A stretch of DNA of 38,900 nt from NCBI RefSeq assembly GCF_028288465.1, contig NZ_JAQBNR010000034.1, forward strand, positions 1 through 38,900, in the 5' to 3' direction. The position numbers and the translations under genes were made by a program. Of this stretch, positions 31,076-38,900 are shown one piece after another; the first letter of the stretch is position 1; each line of letters begins with the position of its first letter. This stretch comes from Ferruginibacter sp. (lineage in GTDB: Bacteria > Bacteroidota > Bacteroidia > Chitinophagales > Chitinophagaceae). The notes beneath the pieces are model-generated. The model did not search any database, was not told the DNA's origin, and worked only from the letters and a program-made list of their open reading frames with translations.

Positions 31076-33738
31076 ACAAACCGGTAAGTGCCGGATGAAA
31101 TATTGAGCTTTTCGGGCACTAGTTTTCCATCCAGGTAAACATGCTGGCCGGCTATTACGTCAAGCTGAACCGTTGCGCCGGAATCGGCCGGGATGGTGGC
31201 GGTGAATTCGATGGTTTGCCCTACCCTTTTCCAGAAAGAAATGATGGCGCCGTAAGGGCCGGTATGGCTGGCGGTAAAATGACTGAGGCCGCTAACAAAA
31301 TGCGGCTCCAGTAGAATATTTTTAAAACCGGGATGAGTTTCGTCTGCCTTGATACCGCCGAGGCCTTTAAAAAACCAGCCGCCAATTTCGCCAAACATCA
31401 TGTGGTTTAAAGATATGTCCCTTTCAGCTTGTATGTTCCAGTTTTCGTACAGCGTGGTGGCGCCGTTTACAATCCACCAGCCCCAGGAAGGATAGGTATC
31501 CTGGGCGGCTAATTTGTACGCAGTTTCGGCCTGGCCGTTATCGCTGAGTGCATTCAGAATGGCTTTGGCGCCTAGCACGCCCACATCCAGGTGCATACCG
31601 TCGGCCGCAACACGGGCAGCGAGATTGGCAGCCACTTTGCTTTTTAATTCCGGCGCCACAATACCCCATTGCAGGGCCATGCTCATTTCGGTTTGCAGCC
31701 CGCTGCCATAAATATTGGTAGTGGCATTAAAATATTTATCATTGATGGCTTTTTTAATTTTTGCCGCCAGCGCTGTATAGTACACAACGTCTTGGGACTT
31801 GCCGAATAATGCCGCGGTTTTGGCGAGTATGGTAGCATCAACAAAATAATAAATGGACGATGTGTATTCAAGCGGCGAAGAAGATTTTACCGGTACCCAG
31901 TCGCCACGGCCAAAAGTGGTTAGGCCGCCAGGGCTGATACTCTCCACATATTTCAGGTATTGTTTGATGTTGCCATAATTATCTTCCAGTGGTTTTTTAT
32001 CGCCGTAAAATAGATAGAGGTTCCAGGGAATGATGGCGATGGTGCTCGTCCAGTCGGTACCGTTGGAAGTGCCATAGCCCCAGCCTCCGGTTGGAACGAT
32101 GTCCGGTAGTACGCCATTGGGTTGTTGTTCGTCGCGGTGATCGGCCATCCATTTTTCATAAATGGTAATGCCATCGAAATTAAAGAGCCCGGTCTCCACC
32201 GCAAAATGACCATCCCCCGTCCAGCCATTTTTTTCCCGTTGCGGGCAATCGGTGGGGTAGCCCATCAGGTTACTCAAATACGAATTGTTGGTAGCCCACC
32301 ACAATTTATTAATGAGCGGGTTGGAAGATTCGAGGCTGCCCACAGGCTCCACATCACTGTGCATAAACCAGCCGGTTACATCTTCCTTTGTGAGCGTGAT
32401 GGGTTTGTTGCTGGTGATTTCCACATACTGAAAACCCTTGTAATTAAAGAGGGGCATAAACTGTAACGCGCCTTTGCCATTGAGCGTTACAATGTCGGTA
32501 CCATAAGGATCCGTATCGTCTGTTGGGCGATAGTACACATCAATATTCGACATATCTACGTGGCCATTTTTGTACAGGCGCTCGCCATGCTTAATGCGAA
32601 CGATGGTTCCATCTTCGCCGGTAAGGCTGGTTTGTGTAACACCAGCAATGTTCTGACCGAGGTCGAACACATAACAGGTATCACTGAATTTGTTGACTGA
32701 GCGGGCGGGTATTTTTGTAACGTTGCGGATTGGCCGCATCAGCTGGCTCGTAATTTTTTGCGATGGCGTAGCTCGAAGGGAAATTTCGCTCCAGGCAGTG
32801 TCGGTGAAATTCACTGTATTCCAACCAGGAATTTCTTTATGCGTATCATAATGCTCGCCGGTATAAATGCTATTGAATACAATGGGACCGCTGTGGGTTT
32901 TCCAACTGCCATCGGTAGCGATGGTTTCGGTACTGCCATCCATATAGGTGATACGGATATCCATACAAAAGGCAGGACGGGCACGCCAGGGCGCCCGGTC
33001 GAAATTCCATACGGCCATGGACTGGTGATTGTACCAGCCATTGCCCAGCAATAGGCCCACGGCATTTTTACCGGCCTGCAATTGGGCGGTAACATCGTAG
33101 CTCACATAGAGGTTACGCCGGTCGAAGCGGGTGTACATGGGATCAAGGCGATGGTTGCCTACTTTTTCGCCATTCAGGTACAATTCATACAAACCAGCGG
33201 CTGCAACGTAGGCCCTTGCTGATTTTACGGTTTTAGCTGCTGTAAATACTTTTCTGAAATAAGGCGCTGCGGCCGCATGAATGCTGTTATTGTCACTGAT
33301 CCAGGTGCCTTTCCAGTTTTGCATGTTCATCATTCCGGTTTCGAAACTTGCGACTGCGCTGGGTGGCAACGGTTTACCAAGCTGGTTCCATAGCTGTACC
33401 TGCCAATAATATTTGGTAAAGGGCGCCAGTTTGGCGCCGCTCATGGTGATGATATTTTGTTTGAAATTATTTTTCTTAGAATCCCATGTGGTGGCCGACT
33501 GACGGCTTACAGCGGCGGAATCTGTACCGACGATGATGCGGTAAGCTGTTTGGGCGACACCCTTTGCGGTGTCTTCTATTGCCCAGGAAAGTCGCGGATT
33601 ATCCATATCAATACCGATTGGATTTACGAGGTGCTCGCATTGAAGACGGGTAACTTTCTGGCTGTACACGTGGCTACTGATGGTAATAGCAGCAATCAAA
33701 AACAAAGCCTGCAAAGGCAGCAATTTTACAAAACGCAT
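31066..33738 (-). CDS. Secreted alpha-L-rhamnosidase, GH78
   Basis: 890 residues with signal peptide (MRFVKLLPLQALFLIAAITISSHVYSQ). The domain order is that of GH78: an Ig-like N-terminal domain (VTRLQCEHLVNPIGIDMDNPRLSW), the Bac_rhamnosid N-terminal sandwich (KSARAYVAAAGLYELYLNGEKVG), a second sandwich (TCYVFDLGQNIAG), the catalytic (alpha/alpha)6 barrel, and a C-terminal beta domain. The catalytic block DCPQREKNGWTGDG spans 497-510, with Asp497, general acid Glu502 and Asp509 spaced as in Bacillus RhaB. It releases L-rhamnose from pectic side chains or plant glycosides. The gene has no near partner, but fits with the GH140 and GH172 enzymes in the window. Confidence 0.95.
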   Translation of the reverse strand: MRFVKLLPLQALFLIAAITISSHVYSQKVTRLQCEHLVNPIGIDMDNPRLSWAIEDTAKGVAQTAYRIIVGTDSAAVSRQSATTWDSKKNNFKQNIITMSGAKLAPFTKYYWQVQLWNQLGKPLPPSAVASFETGMMNMQNWKGTWISDNNSIHAAAAPYFRKVFTAAKTVKSARAYVAAAGLYELYLNGEKVGNHRLDPMYTRFDRRNLYVSYDVTAQLQAGKNAVGLLLGNGWYNHQSMAVWNFDRAPWRARPAFCMDIRITYMDGSTETIATDGSWKTHSGPIVFNSIYTGEHYDTHKEIPGWNTVNFTDTAWSEISLRATPSQKITSQLMRPIRNVTKIPARSVNKFSDTCYVFDLGQNIAGVTQTSLTGEDGTIVRIKHGERLYKNGHVDMSNIDVYYRPTDDTDPYGTDIVTLNGKGALQFMPLFNYKGFQYVEITSNKPITLTKEDVTGWFMHSDVEPVGSLESSNPLINKLWWATNNSYLSNLMGYPTDCPQREKNGWTGDGHFAVETGLFNFDGITIYEKWMADHRDEQQPNGVLPDIVPTGGWGYGTSNGTDWTSTIAIIPWNLYLFYGDKKPLEDNYGNIKQYLKYVESISPGGLTTFGRGDWVPVKSSSPLEYTSSIYYFVDATILAKTAALFGKSQDVVYYTALAAKIKKAINDKYFNATTNIYGSGLQTEMSMALQWGIVAPELKSKVAANLAARVAADGMHLDVGVLGAKAILNALSDNGQAETAYKLAAQDTYPSWGWWIVNGATTLYENWNIQAERDISLNHMMFGEIGGWFFKGLGGIKADETHPGFKNILLEPHFVSGLSHFTASHTGPYGAIISFWKRVGQTIEFTATIPADSGATVQLDVIAGQHVYLDGKLVPEKLNISSGTYRFVIK

Positions 33739-33863
33739 GGTAAGGTTTTAAGGAGAAAAAATTTTAAGTAAATTAAAACTAAATGAGCAAAGCGAAAGCT
33801 ATTTTTTGTTTCACACAACGGGCACAAAGGATACAATGTCGACAAAGTCAGCTATAAGCTGAC

Positions 33864-35051
33864 TTAATTGATTGGTATGCCAAACCAGGTAGTCTTTTTT
33901 TCATAGAAGAGGGATTTGCGTTTTGCTTTTGGCCGGCTAAAATAATGGGCCAGGAATTCCTGTTGCTCTTTTACCTGGACATCTATTACATCCATGGATT
34001 TTGTCAGCTGCGTAATCAGTGCGGCGGCATTGGCATCCGGGTTACTGATTTTTTGAAGTTTATTTTTAGCGGCTTTCAATTTGTTGCTGGCCGTATCCAT
34101 CATTTGCTGAATTTCTGCATCTTGCTTTAGCGGTGTAAATTGATTGTTCCAATATTGCAGGTAGGTATTGAGCAGGAATACGCCATCATTGTAATCTGCT
34201 ACGGCTGAATTGTACAAATCAACATCTTTATTGCGGTTGTAATTTTCTATTTCTGCGTTAAAATGTTGCAGCCGGTCAAAGGTGAGCGCATGCTGTACGC
34301 CATTACTTTGTATACGGCGGCAGGCTGCTTTTAACTGTTCTATGTGATCCAGCTTTTCATATTGCTGCAATGTATCTGTAAAATTAAAAAATGGTTTGGA
34401 ATGATTTTCGGCAGTTCGCTCTTCCATAAATTCCTGGCTGGTAACCGGGTAATTTAAAAATTGCCAGAGCGGATCAAAAGGCATATGCGACTTGATCAAC
34501 GCAGAAGGCTTCGCCATATAAAACCCGTTGTTGATCTTTTTTACAAACTTTCTGTTGGTAAGATAACCCGAACCCCAGGTAGGGTCGAAGAGCCACCAGG
34601 TGCTGTCAACATAAGCGGCACACCAGGCATGTGGAATATAATCTGTAAAACCATTTTGCTTTGTATAGCCATCTACCACAAAAGATTTTATGCCAGTCTT
34701 TAAACAAATATCATTAAATAGAGCGGCAAAGTTTTCACAAATTCCCTTGCGGGTTCTAAGCGGTTTGCTGATCCGCTCATCTTGCTGGCCATAAAAATTA
34801 ATGGCAAACATATTTTCAGCATCGTATGCAATGTTGTTTACAATCCAGCTAAAAATGGCCCTTGTTTTTTCCTTATCATTTGTAAAATTGGCATTGATAT
34901 AAGATGCAATGCCTTGTGTTGTGGCTGTTGCTGAATCTGGTATTTGCAGCATCTTTTTGTCTATGGCTGCAAACTGTCCCTGCGCCGTAGTTTGAACTGC
35001 AAGCGTACCGGTAAACAACAGCAGGATCAGGACAAGTTTAATTTGTTTCAT
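33864..35051 (-). CDS. Secreted transglutaminase-like domain protein
   Basis: 395 residues from the ATG at 35051 with signal peptide (MKQIKLVLILLLFTGTLAVQTTAQ). The transglutaminase-like core occupies about residues 50-170: GICENFAALF with Cys105, PHAWCAAYVD with His141 and LFDPTWGSG with Asp156, a complete Cys-His-Asp triad. A helical, coiled C-terminal part (about 220-370) follows. Family members act as peptidases or peptide amide modifiers, or have unknown roles in the periplasm. The arrangement resembles eukaryotic Kyphoscoliosis-type and bacterial stand-alone transglutaminase-like proteins. Preceded by a terminator that isolates it from the blaI/blaR1-like pair. Confidence 0.87.
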   Translation of the reverse strand: MKQIKLVLILLLFTGTLAVQTTAQGQFAAIDKKMLQIPDSATATTQGIASYINANFTNDKEKTRAIFSWIVNNIAYDAENMFAINFYGQQDERISKPLRTRKGICENFAALFNDICLKTGIKSFVVDGYTKQNGFTDYIPHAWCAAYVDSTWWLFDPTWGSGYLTNRKFVKKINNGFYMAKPSALIKSHMPFDPLWQFLNYPVTSQEFMEERTAENHSKPFFNFTDTLQQYEKLDHIEQLKAACRRIQSNGVQHALTFDRLQHFNAEIENYNRNKDVDLYNSAVADYNDGVFLLNTYLQYWNNQFTPLKQDAEIQQMMDTASNKLKAAKNKLQKISNPDANAAALITQLTKSMDVIDVQVKEQQEFLAHYFSRPKAKRKSLFYEKKTTWFGIPIN

Positions 35052-35194
35052 ACTTGATACAGGCACCTTAGTTAAAAAAGTAAACAGCCAATTCGGGACA
35101 TGCCCGTTTGAATTCTAAAGATAATGGGTAAAAATAAATGAAGATCACTATTACCGCAATATTTTACCCGTGCATGCACCCATATACCAATTAC

Positions 35195-35228
35195 TTAAAA
35201 GCCCCCATTAATCAATGGGGGCTTTTAA
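35195..35228. terminator. Bidirectional rho-independent terminator after the BlaR1-like gene
   Basis: A perfect 15-bp stem (ttaaaagcccccatt at 35195-35209 with aatgggggcttttaa at 35214-35228) has a 4-base loop. It lies 70 bases after the BlaR1-like stop, before the transglutaminase gene. Confidence 0.88.
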
Positions 35229-35297
35229 GGCGATATTTTTTGCGTTTGTTTTTTCCAGCGAATTAAAAATCGCAGAATGATTCAACTTTATTCTCAG

Positions 35298-37541
35298 TTA
35301 CTCATTGGTAATATCCGTACTGGTGCTGTGCCCGTCGGTTTTATAGATGTAATGATCTTTTTTATTCTTAATGAATGTTGACTTGAGTTCCTTGTGCAGG
35401 TTGGCAGCCTGTTTCTTACCATTTACAACCAGCTCTTCGCTGTTTAATGTAAATGAAAGCTGGCTTCTGTCTGTAACAATCCCTGCATCAACCAGGCGGT
35501 TGATAATATCTGTAACCGCGTCATTTTTTAAAACCGGCAGGCTAAGATTCAGTTTGTTTAACACGTTTTGCGAGAATTGTTTTTGCAACTGCAGTTGCTG
35601 ATTTCTGATGAGTTGCAAATTGTGATTTAGCTGCAGTTTGTTTTGCAGGTTGAGCTGATTTTTCAGTAACAGCTTTGATTTTCCGTCTGCATATCGATGC
35701 TCATTTTCCAGCTGCTCGAGTTGCAGTTTCAGTTGTGTGTTCTGTTCAGGATCGTATTCAGCGTCAACCAGGCTTTTCGCTTTATCCTGCAGTAACTGTT
35801 GCTCACTTTTTAACTCAGCCAGTTGCTGACTGAGCTGGTCATTTTTTTCAAGATTGAATTTTTGTTCTATCAGCCGCAGGTCTTTATTTGTCATTTTCAA
35901 TTGCTGTTGTTGCAACAATTTCAATTGCCTGTTCAGGCGAACACTGTTTTGCAGTGCGAGCTGGCGCTGGCTTTTTTGCTGCGTCTTTTGCGAAGCAAGA
36001 TCATGTTCTGCCTGTAATTTACCCTGTAAAAGGGCGCTGTCTGACTGTTGTAATACCTCCTCCTGCAGCACCAGCTGATGGTCTTCCTCTAGCTCTTTCT
36101 GTGACTGTTGTAATTTAAGCGCTTGTTGCTTCTGTAAAGCATTCAGTACCTGTTCGCGGCGGCCGCTTTCTATTTCGTCAACCATCTTTTTGTAATCAAT
36201 GAAGTTTTCTTTGCCTACTGCCAAATCATTCACCTTCAGTTCACTGATGGTATCATTTGTTGTTGTATAGCTGTATTTTTTTCCGTCGCTGCCCAAGGCT
36301 GTTACCGTGCTGGTTTTCTTATTGCCATCGTAATTATCGTTAGCTGAAATATTTTTAAAACTGATCCCCTTGCCCGGCACAGTATCGTTTGCAGAGGCCA
36401 GGCTTGCTTCGTTATCACTGGTTGATTTTATCTCATTACTTGTGCTGTTAAAGGGTATAAAGGCTGTTTGCTTTGCTGCAGGTACAATGTTTTGTTTCGG
36501 GACAAAAGCGAATGCGGTTGCTGCAACCACCACCAGCATGAGCGTTATTTTCTCCATGGCATTTAATTTTTTATTTTCATTTGTGAGTATTCTTTTGGCA
36601 CGGTTGAGCAGGCTGTTAGTGTTGCCCAATGCCAATGCATATTGGTGTTCTTCAAATTCTTTTTCTTTAAAACTGATCAGCGCTTCCAGGTACAATTTTT
36701 TGTCGGCGTTGTATTCCAGTACAATGTCATCACAGCAAGCTTCTCTTTCTTCATGTATCAGGGATGAAAGCCAGCGGACAAACGGATTAAAGAAGAAAAC
36801 GGCTTCCACCAGCCTTTGCAACAGGTTGATTAAAAAATCCTGGCGCCTGATATGTGCCAGTTCATGCACCAGCACGGTTTCTGCCTGTTCAACAGAAAGC
36901 TGCGCAAACATGCCGACCGGGACCAATATGACTGGTTTTAAATATCCCAAAACAACAGGTACTCTTACCCGGATAGATTCTTTTATTATCACTTTGGTGT
37001 GCATGCCAAGCAGGCTTGCCAATGTGTACAATCTTTCCTTCCAATCCTGCGCTGCTTCCATGGCACCGCCGGACCGGAGCTGCCAGGCATACCGCAGCCC
37101 GGTAAGCATTTTTATACAATTGAACAGGAAGACGATCGCCCAGAAAGCCGTGATGTAACCTGCATATTGATCTCCCAAAGAAATAAATGGCTGAAATAAT
37201 GTTTGCCCGCCATTGGGCGCCTGCTGATAACTTACAGCATCCCCAGACGTTGTACTGGTTGAAAGCCTCACCGGTTCGGCACCGGCCTGGCCGTTACCGG
37301 ACAAATCGTTTGTTAATCCTGGTTGATTCAAAAACGTGATCAGTGCCATGACAACAAAACAAGCAAACAATATTGTAAGCAGGTTATACCGAACTACTGC
37401 TTTGGAACGCCTCGTGGCCAGTACAATGCAGCCCGCAATGGCGGCCGCAACCAGGCCCTGCCAAATGGAGTGAAGCAAGGTCCAGCAAATGGCTTTTACG
37501 AGGCCGGATGAAATAAAACCAAATAGGAATAGCAATTTCAT
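35298..37541 (-). CDS. BlaR1/MecR1-type M56 peptidase with long Q/L-rich coiled coil
   Basis: 747 residues. The first ~350 form the sensor protease: membrane helices near 10-40, 52-72, 128-148 and 329-348, and the zinc motif VLVHELAHIRRQDF with His226, Glu227 and His230, plus the later EREACCDD acid motif. In BlaR1 the C-terminus is a periplasmic penicillin-binding sensor. Here residues about 350-747 contain no such domain. Instead they hold a Thr/Ser/Asn-rich linker, a very long Gln/Leu-rich region (about 460-665) predicting coiled coil, and a short C-terminal domain. It should cleave the BlaI-type repressor encoded 11 bases upstream. The signal it senses is unknown. Confidence 0.88.
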   Translation of the reverse strand: MKLLFLFGFISSGLVKAICWTLLHSIWQGLVAAAIAGCIVLATRRSKAVVRYNLLTILFACFVVMALITFLNQPGLTNDLSGNGQAGAEPVRLSTSTTSGDAVSYQQAPNGGQTLFQPFISLGDQYAGYITAFWAIVFLFNCIKMLTGLRYAWQLRSGGAMEAAQDWKERLYTLASLLGMHTKVIIKESIRVRVPVVLGYLKPVILVPVGMFAQLSVEQAETVLVHELAHIRRQDFLINLLQRLVEAVFFFNPFVRWLSSLIHEEREACCDDIVLEYNADKKLYLEALISFKEKEFEEHQYALALGNTNSLLNRAKRILTNENKKLNAMEKITLMLVVVAATAFAFVPKQNIVPAAKQTAFIPFNSTSNEIKSTSDNEASLASANDTVPGKGISFKNISANDNYDGNKKTSTVTALGSDGKKYSYTTTNDTISELKVNDLAVGKENFIDYKKMVDEIESGRREQVLNALQKQQALKLQQSQKELEEDHQLVLQEEVLQQSDSALLQGKLQAEHDLASQKTQQKSQRQLALQNSVRLNRQLKLLQQQQLKMTNKDLRLIEQKFNLEKNDQLSQQLAELKSEQQLLQDKAKSLVDAEYDPEQNTQLKLQLEQLENEHRYADGKSKLLLKNQLNLQNKLQLNHNLQLIRNQQLQLQKQFSQNVLNKLNLSLPVLKNDAVTDIINRLVDAGIVTDRSQLSFTLNSEELVVNGKKQAANLHKELKSTFIKNKKDHYIYKTDGHSTSTDITNE

Positions 37542-37552
37542 AGCAGGTGCAT

Positions 37553-37951
37553 TTATTTGTCAGCATCGTATTTTTTAAGCAACTCCCTGATGGCATCCAG
37601 TTCCTTTTTGGATGTTTTTTTGTTGCCGAGCAACTGCATCATCAGGCTGGAAGCAGATCCATTGTAAAGCGAATCCACAAAACGGTTCAGCAGCTGTCCC
37701 TTCACTTTTTCTTCCGGGTGCGCCGGGTGATAGACGTGCTTCATATTGCTTTCATCCCTTACTACAAGTCCTTTTTCTGTCATGATCTGCATCAGCTTTA
37801 GGGTGGAAGTATAATTGACTTCCCGCTTTTGTTGATTCAATGTATCATTTACAAAGCGGACCGTTGACGGACCGTGCTGCCACAATACCTGCAATATTTC
37901 CAGTTCAGATTTGGTGGGTTCAATGTTGTTATTTTTCTTTTCCTGTTTCAT
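37553..37951 (-). CDS. BlaI/MecI/CopY family transcriptional repressor
   Basis: 132 residues from the ATG at 37951; the frame could begin one codon earlier only at a TTG. The winged-helix domain (PTKSELEILQVLWQHGPSTVRFVNDTLNQ, then VNYTSTLKLMQIMTEKGLVVRDES) and the C-terminal dimerisation helices (QLLNRFVDSLYNGSASSLMMQLLG) are typical. The cleavage site used by BlaR1 in other systems lies in this type of C-terminal helix region. The next gene encodes the membrane protease partner. A palindrome over the promoter is the likely autoregulatory operator. Confidence 0.92.
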   Translation of the reverse strand: MKQEKKNNNIEPTKSELEILQVLWQHGPSTVRFVNDTLNQQKREVNYTSTLKLMQIMTEKGLVVRDESNMKHVYHPAHPEEKVKGQLLNRFVDSLYNGSASSLMMQLLGNKKTSKKELDAIRELLKKYDADK

Positions 37952-37955
37952 CAAC

Positions 37956-37985
37956 TAAAGTTAGGAATTTTTTCGTACGAACAAA
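37956..37985 (-). promoter_or_regulatory. Promoter of the BlaI/BlaR1-like operon
   Basis: On the minus strand TTTG (37985-37982) and TAACTTTA (37963-37956) are 18 bases apart, close to the Bacteroidota -33/-7 pattern (last base differs). The -7 box ends only 4 bases before the ATG at 37951, so the transcript may have almost no leader. Confidence 0.45.
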
Positions 37986-38007
37986 TATTGATTAAAATAT
38001 TTGTTCG
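37978..38007. promoter_or_regulatory. Palindromic BlaI-type operator
   Basis: cgaacaaatatt (37978-37989) and aatatttgttcg (37996-38007) are exact reverse complements with a 6-base spacer. The element lies 27 bases upstream of the repressor ATG and covers the candidate -33 box, as expected for autorepression. Confidence 0.75.
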
Positions 38008-38040
38008 GAGTACTTCTATAAACAAACTTTCAGGTTATAA

Positions 38041-38074
38041 ATAAAAGAGGCTCCGTTGAAATTAACGGAACCTC
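38041..38074 (-). terminator. Terminator after the small lipoprotein gene
   Basis: On the minus strand a stem of 11 pairs (gaggttccgtt with aacggagcctc, one G-T pair) is followed by TTTTATTT. It lies about 40 bases after the stop of the lipoprotein gene. Confidence 0.75.
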
Positions 38075-38112
38075 ATACGATCAGTAAAAAATGAGGCTGG
38101 CAGATAACTTAA

Positions 38113-38580
38113 TTAAAACCGCACATATTTTTGGATGGTTCCATCAGAAGGAATGTACCCGTCATAAATGGTGAGTGTATCTTTTACAATTTCAACATAC
38201 AGTTTGCTGTATGGATCATCTTTCAACCTGATAAAATCCATGTACCTGCCTGTTACATGTGACGTATCCTTACCGGTTGTATACCTCCCGCTGTCGATCA
38301 CGGTATATGCCGGCGCAACTGAATTCGCGGTAAACTTATATGCTGAATCCGTAAACTGGTAAGTATTGCCATTACCCGGCTCAAAGACCGGATTACAGTT
38401 GGGCGTTTGGCATCCATATAAAATCCGTAACTCCCAGAAACCTTTTAGCGAAGCTGAGTCGGTAACTATATAACCGGAGCTCATCAATTTATTTTTTAGG
38501 GGGCTTTTATTTTCTTTTTTACAGCCTGTTATTACAAGCATGATACAAGCCACACAAAACAAAGGAATGATGCATTTCAT
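38113..38580 (-). CDS. Small lipoprotein of unknown function
   Basis: 155 residues with a lipoprotein signal (MKCIIPLFCVACIMLVITGC, Cys20). The mature part begins with a basic linker (KKENKSPLKNK) and then a beta-rich domain of about 115 residues (GFWELRILYG, TYQFTDSAYKFTAN, YTVIDSGRYTTG, KLYVEIVKDTLTIYDGY) that resembles small lipocalin-like proteins of Bacteroidota by pattern only. It contains a Cys pair in YGCQTPNCNP. The protein probably sits at the outer membrane. No functional assignment possible. Confidence 0.82.
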   Translation of the reverse strand: MKCIIPLFCVACIMLVITGCKKENKSPLKNKLMSSGYIVTDSASLKGFWELRILYGCQTPNCNPVFEPGNGNTYQFTDSAYKFTANSVAPAYTVIDSGRYTTGKDTSHVTGRYMDFIRLKDDPYSKLYVEIVKDTLTIYDGYIPSDGTIQKYVRF

Positions 38581-38708
38581 AAACGCGTTTTAATTGTATG
38601 GCTGACCGCCAACATAAGGAAAGGGTTGCATGGGAGGCCACACATTTCCTGCCATCAGTTCTGCAATCATTCCGAAGCCCTTTTAGCATTACACAGCTTC
38701 TATTATTA

Positions 38709-38900
38709 TCAGTGTTTTTTGTTTTTTTTATAAAGCAGACCAATATACCGTTTCGTATTTTGCTGCAGTGACAGGATGCTTTCCTGTCCCGAGTCCCACA
38801 ATCCTTTTCCCTTTCGTATTGTCCGCAACACTTTATCCTGATCAAAATAAAACCGGCCTTCATATGCAGGAATCAATTTTTTGTAATCCGTCTGGCCGTT
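38709..38900 (-). CDS. Unknown protein, C-terminal part (cut by window edge)
   Basis: A minus-strand frame is open from the window end to the stop at 38709-38711. It gives 63 residues with a natural composition (NGQTDYKKLIPAYEGRFYF, then DKVLRTIRKGKGLWDSGQES and a basic tail LLYKKNKKH). The codon usage and residue mix look coding, unlike the other frames here. No family recognised from this fragment. It lies upstream of the lipoprotein gene on the same strand, with about 130 bases between. Confidence 0.6.
   Translation of the reverse strand, partial: NGQTDYKKLIPAYEGRFYFDQDKVLRTIRKGKGLWDSGQESILSLQQNTKRYIGLLYKKNKKH

Noticed and set aside
36370..37158. Long open frame (262 codons) on the plus strand
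   Set aside because: It lies wholly antisense to the M56 protease domain of the BlaR1-like gene, whose zinc motif is unmistakable. The plus-strand product has Ser/Leu/Thr-rich composition without family features.
38519..38863. 114-codon minus-strand frame at the right end
   Set aside because: Rich in Cys, Arg and Lys with no pattern. Another frame over 38709-38900 gives a natural protein end, and the lower part overlaps the lipoprotein gene.
1..38900. CRISPR array, rRNA, tRNA, prophage or antiphage island
   Set aside because: No regularly spaced repeats, no tRNA-like or rRNA sequence and no phage or recognised defence proteins were seen. The only mobile traces are the RAYT/REP region at 29.1-30.6 kb.

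Overview
The window looks like chromosome of a Bacteroidota bacterium, most likely a Chitinophagaceae relative. The reasons are lipoboxes and signal peptides of that phylum (cleavage before Q), an OMP_b-brl_3 type receptor, LVIVD and DUF2961 proteins, few Shine-Dalgarno sequences, and several candidate promoters of the phylum type (TTTG / TAnnTTTG). No rRNA, tRNA, CRISPR array or intact insertion sequence was seen. Both ends cut through genes: an amidase on the left and an unknown minus-strand gene on the right.

Layout. 1-2.2 kb (+): the C-terminus of an amidase and a secreted alpha/beta hydrolase. 2.2-6.9 kb (-): a five-gene operon with a GntP permease, a RidA-like protein, a D-serine dehydratase/D-threonine aldolase-like PLP enzyme, a GNAT acetyltransferase and an M19 dipeptidase, best read as uptake and breakdown of D-amino acids or D-residue dipeptides. 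7.1-12.7 kb (+): a large outer-membrane beta-barrel protein, an FMN reductase family protein, and a two-gene unit coding for a signal-peptide-bearing Ppx/GppA-like ASKHA protein followed by a membrane-anchored coiled-coil protein. 12.7-13.8 kb (-): ACT-domain and DJ-1/PfpI proteins.

14.0-22.4 kb (-): seven co-directional sugar-acid genes. In transcription order these are dgoA (KDPGal aldolase), dgoD (galactonate dehydratase), an MFS sugar-acid transporter, dgoK (KDGal kinase), a lipoprotein SMP-30 lactonase, a secreted GH140-type apiosidase and a cytoplasmic protein resembling D-apionate lactonase. Together they give a De Ley-Doudoroff D-galactonate route with apiose-related functions attached. 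A GH172 (DUF2961) enzyme is transcribed divergently, and a GH78 alpha-L-rhamnosidase lies 9 kb further on, which suggests plant cell-wall (pectin/RG-II) or plant glycoside use.

24-29 kb: mixed genes (GNAT, LVIVD lipoprotein, MBL-fold hydrolase, an unknown secreted protein, a shortened CYTH protein, EcsC). 29.1-30.6 kb: a decayed REP-associated transposase (RAYT) region with a frameshifted RAYT gene, a 3' fragment of a second RAYT and at least four palindromic REP-like repeats, two of which bracket an AT-rich small membrane-protein gene. 31-35 kb (-): the GH78 enzyme and a transglutaminase-like protein. 35.3-38 kb (-): a BlaI/BlaR1-type pair with a clear palindromic operator over its promoter; the BlaR1-like protein carries a long Q/L-rich coiled coil instead of a beta-lactam sensor. 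The window ends with a small lipoprotein and a partial gene.
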